A stretch of DNA of 64,000 bases from Sepioteuthis lessoniana (lineage: Eukaryota > Mollusca > Cephalopoda > Myopsida > Loliginidae), in NCBI GenBank assembly GCA_963585895.1, contig OY757947.1:35716883-35780882 (forward strand), read 5' to 3'. Position numbers and translations under genes: made by a program. The notes under the pieces are model-generated. The model had not been told where the DNA came from, searched no databases, and saw only the letters and a program-made list of their open reading frames with translations. Shown piece after piece: positions 61,481 to 64,000 of the stretch; position 1 is the first letter of the stretch; each line of letters starts with the position of its first letter.

Positions 61481-62276
61481 AACGGAATTGCAGATTTTCA
61501 TCGGAGCATCGTCCACAAATATAATTCCCCACTTCAATGACTTGATTGCGGTAATCACAAAATCTAATAGGCATAAATTATATTAATATTATTTTAGATT
61601 TAATTCCAGAATAAGTTACGCTTAGTAAATATCTTTATGTGACGATTACAGTCTGGTTCTATCTATTTTAGAGTGTTTAGATCTATCTATCTATCTCAGT
61701 ATGTTCACGTTAATCTATCTTAATCCGTTCACATTAATCTCCCTATCCTCTGAATGTTCAGCATTGAAAATGTTTTTTCCTATTTTATGAGTCGACCATC
61801 TTGAAAAATAGCAGTCATTTTTTCCCCTTGAGTAACGAGCTTTCCTTAGAGAATGTGTCCTGGAGCACATGTATGGCAAATTTAGAGCTTTTAACATTAA
61901 GTGAATAATTCTCGTGGGATACTGACATAATCTGCTCCACTATGCAGACGTCCAAAGTTGATTTAAAATCAATTTCTTATGAGCATGTGTATCTTATAGT
62001 GGTTTACGAACAGAAGGAGAAAGAGAGACCCTATATCGGATTTCTCTTTCTTTTGTAATACGCTACATGCAAACTTAAATGTAAGGTAGTTTCCTTTTCG
62101 ATTTTGAGTAACAGTATCCATTTCAATTCAAATTTAATACACAAAAAAGCGATAAAGTATTTTTCAAAAATTTGCTGAAACTTCCTTTTTGAAATATATG
62201 ACTTTCTATAAACTCCATTTCTTTATTATTTTTCCATCTCTTAATTGATATTTTTATCTTGTTTTATCGATTGCAG
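61481..62276. repeat. Unit C pre-exon block and splice acceptor
   Basis: It matches 38025-38838. A short TCTA run lies at 61682-61697. It ends with TTATCGATTGCAG at 62276, the presumed 3' splice site of the ZNF C exon. Confidence 0.65.
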
Positions 62277-62514
62277 ATTTTTAACCCGAAACATTTCTTG
62301 GCGTTGGATACCGTATTTTCTTGATGAGCAGGATTTTCAAAGAAATCCGATTTGAAACGAATACGAGAATATCTACAGGGATAAATTATATTCTTTTGAA
62401 GGAAGGGTTGTTTTTATTTCATACTTGGGTGGTGTATTTGCAGATAAATACTGGTGAGAAATATTTTGTAAAACTGCTTGGTCTTCTTATCCGGGTGACA
62501 AATTCTTACGAAAT

Positions 62515-63120
62515 ATGCAGACACAAATCAAAGAAAAGCCATTGTCGTGCAAAATATGCGGCTCATCGTTTTCAACTACGATGGAGTCCGAAGTGCATAT
62601 ACAAACACATTTTAGAGAGAAGTCATATACTTGTGATGTAAGTGCCCCAATCTTTTCAACTAATTCCGGTGTTCAAGTGGATAAGGGAAGACACACAAGA
62701 GAGAAACAACATATTTGTGTAGTGTGTTCCTCTTCCTTTACACGAAAAGAACAATTAGAGACGCATGTAAGAACACACACGGGAGAGAAGCCATATTCCT
62801 GTGACATATGTGACTCTTCCTTTTCCCAAAAATCAACTTTGTATATTCATAGGCGAATACACACGGGAGAGAGGCCATATTCCTGTGAAATATGTGAATC
62901 TTCCTTTTCCCAAAAATCAAATTTGGATAGGCATAGACGAACACACACTGGAGAGAAGCTGTATTTCTGTGAAATATGTGACACTTACTTTTCCCAAAAA
63001 TCACATTTGGATTATCATTGGCGAACACACACTGGAGAGAAGCCATATTCATGTGAGATGTGTGACTCTTCCTTTTCAATAAAATCAAATTTGAACAGGC
63101 ACATGAAGACACACAGATGA
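62515..63120 (+). CDS. C2H2 zinc-finger protein, 7 fingers (ZNF C)
   Basis: 201 residues. Finger 1 is [21 protein letters not shown]. Finger 2 is degenerate (CDVS, and the helix His lost). Fingers 3-7 are intact, with linkers TGEKPY, TGERPY and TGEKLY, and the chain ends [10 protein letters not shown] like ZNF A. Upstream, the same frame stays open to a TGA at 62455-62457. It shows a decayed finger ([20 protein letters not shown]), so the first finger of the ancestral array has been lost. The ATG at 62515 is the first Met in that open stretch. The protein is probably a nuclear DNA-binding factor. Compared with ZNF A it lacks seven fingers, through unequal loss or gain. The exon acceptor at 62276 and the flank after 63121 match unit A. 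Confidence 0.9.
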   Translation: MQTQIKEKPLSCKICGSSFSTTMESEVHIQTHFREKSYTCDVSAPIFSTNSGVQVDKGRHTREKQHICVVCSSSFTRKEQLETHVRTHTGEKPYSCDICDSSFSQKSTLYIHRRIHTGERPYSCEICESSFSQKSNLDRHRRTHTGEKLYFCEICDTYFSQKSHLDYHWRTHTGEKPYSCEMCDSSFSIKSNLNRHMKTHR

Positions 63121-64000
63121 GACAAACCATATTCTTATAAATTTGTACCTCTCTATTTTCACGTAAGTCACGTTTACTAGGGCACACGAAAAATCACACT
63201 CGATGAAAGAAAACTTCTTCTATTAAATATGATTCTTTCTTTTTTAATCTTGTTTAATTTCCTAGTACCCTGTACAGAGAATACAGATTGCATGTATATG
63301 AATGTGTATATGAATATATCTGGGAATACATATGTATATATACGTGTATATATACATACATGTGTGTATATATATATATACATACATGTGTGTGTGTGCT
63401 TGTGTGTTAAATTCATTTTCTCTTGTCATTAAAATTTATTTTTCTGACTTTGTATGAAAACCATCCAAAGACTGAATATTCGTTTCGTTCCTGAAATCCG
63501 AACCTAAATATTTCATGATATGAATTTTAAAGAATAAAACATTCCGATTTTTTTAAAAAAATCAATAAAAAGATTAATAATAAATTCATTTCATAAAGAA
63601 GACTTTTTTAAAAAAATTTGATTTACTCAATAATGTATTTTTGAAGGATAAATATTTATTTTAGTAAATATGTTTTCCCTCATAAGAAATGTTCGTATTT
63701 CAGTTTCATCGTCTTTTTAAAACTAATCTGTATACATTTCTGCGTAAATATTTTGTATTTTTTTCCATTCATGTAATTATTCTAAATAAAAATATCATAT
63801 ATAAATATATATAATTATTTTGCGTGTGTTTGTCTGTGTGAAAAAATGATCTGAGTTGACGTCGAGACCAATGTTTCTTGCTATTTGTTCCAGAGTAAAC
63901 AGTAGAGATTCAACACAAATACTGAAATTAAAAAGAACCACAAACTTATCAAAATAATCGCCACTATATAAATTAAAGGGAACACGAGAACAAATAATTA
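63121..64000 (+). other. 3' flank of ZNF C with TA/TG microsatellites
   Basis: This is the presumed 3' UTR and flank, related to 19942-20103 and then to 26443-27080 in unit A, where the LINE lies between the two parts. 63300-63400 is a TATA/TGTG-rich run and 63535 has an AATAAAAC word. No gene was seen. The window ends in AT-rich sequence. Confidence 0.6.

Overview
The window looks like animal nuclear DNA, most probably from a cephalopod (octopus type). The reasons are: intron-like AT-rich sequence with no operons; single-exon arrays of near-identical C2H2 zinc fingers joined by TGEKPY linkers, in several paralogous copies; many decayed LINE and Ty3/gypsy fragments; and dense microsatellites. 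The cephalopod assignment rests on family resemblance (the C2H2 gene and LINE expansions known from octopus genomes). No search was run.

The only convincing protein-coding host genes are C2H2 zinc-finger (ZNF) exons, in two subfamilies. Subfamily I lies on the + strand in three related units: unit A (ZNF at 18748-19941), unit B (39077-39436, broken by a LINE tail) and unit C (62515-63120). Each sits about 240 bases downstream of a conserved 3' splice site and carries the same related non-coding block upstream. Subfamily II is at 49429-50658 (- strand, split by an in-frame stop), with broken copies at 1-235 (+) and about 8232-8612 (-).

Layout: 1-9430 is the left arm of a large diverged inverted duplication; its partner is 42715 to about 49660 in opposite orientation. 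The left arm alone holds a 1.6 kb array of 78-base repeats (4231-5875). Between the arms: 9430-14270 is dispersed non-coding modules, a 40-50 base minisatellite and a possible LTR; 14700-20100 is unit A, including a 1.05 kb tandem duplication; 20104-26442 is a nearly full-length I-superfamily-like LINE (- strand) with ORF1, endonuclease, reverse transcriptase and RNase H, itself carrying a 712-base insertion; 26443-31060 is the continuation of unit A plus repeats; 31060-39665 is unit B, interrupted by two RTE-like LINE copies; 39666-42712 is modules and a possible solo LTR. To the right: 49429-50658 is the ZNF; 51745-55290 is LINE remnants and a Ty3/gypsy pol relic split by a nested insertion; 56800-57240 is another gypsy RT relic; 57240-63930 is unit C.

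The genes do not form a pathway. The region reads as a ZNF cluster growing by segmental duplication and inversion while transposons insert into and break the copies. No tRNA, rRNA, CRISPR array or bacterial-type feature was seen. Most segment edges were judged by eye from shared sequence and are uncertain by tens of bases.
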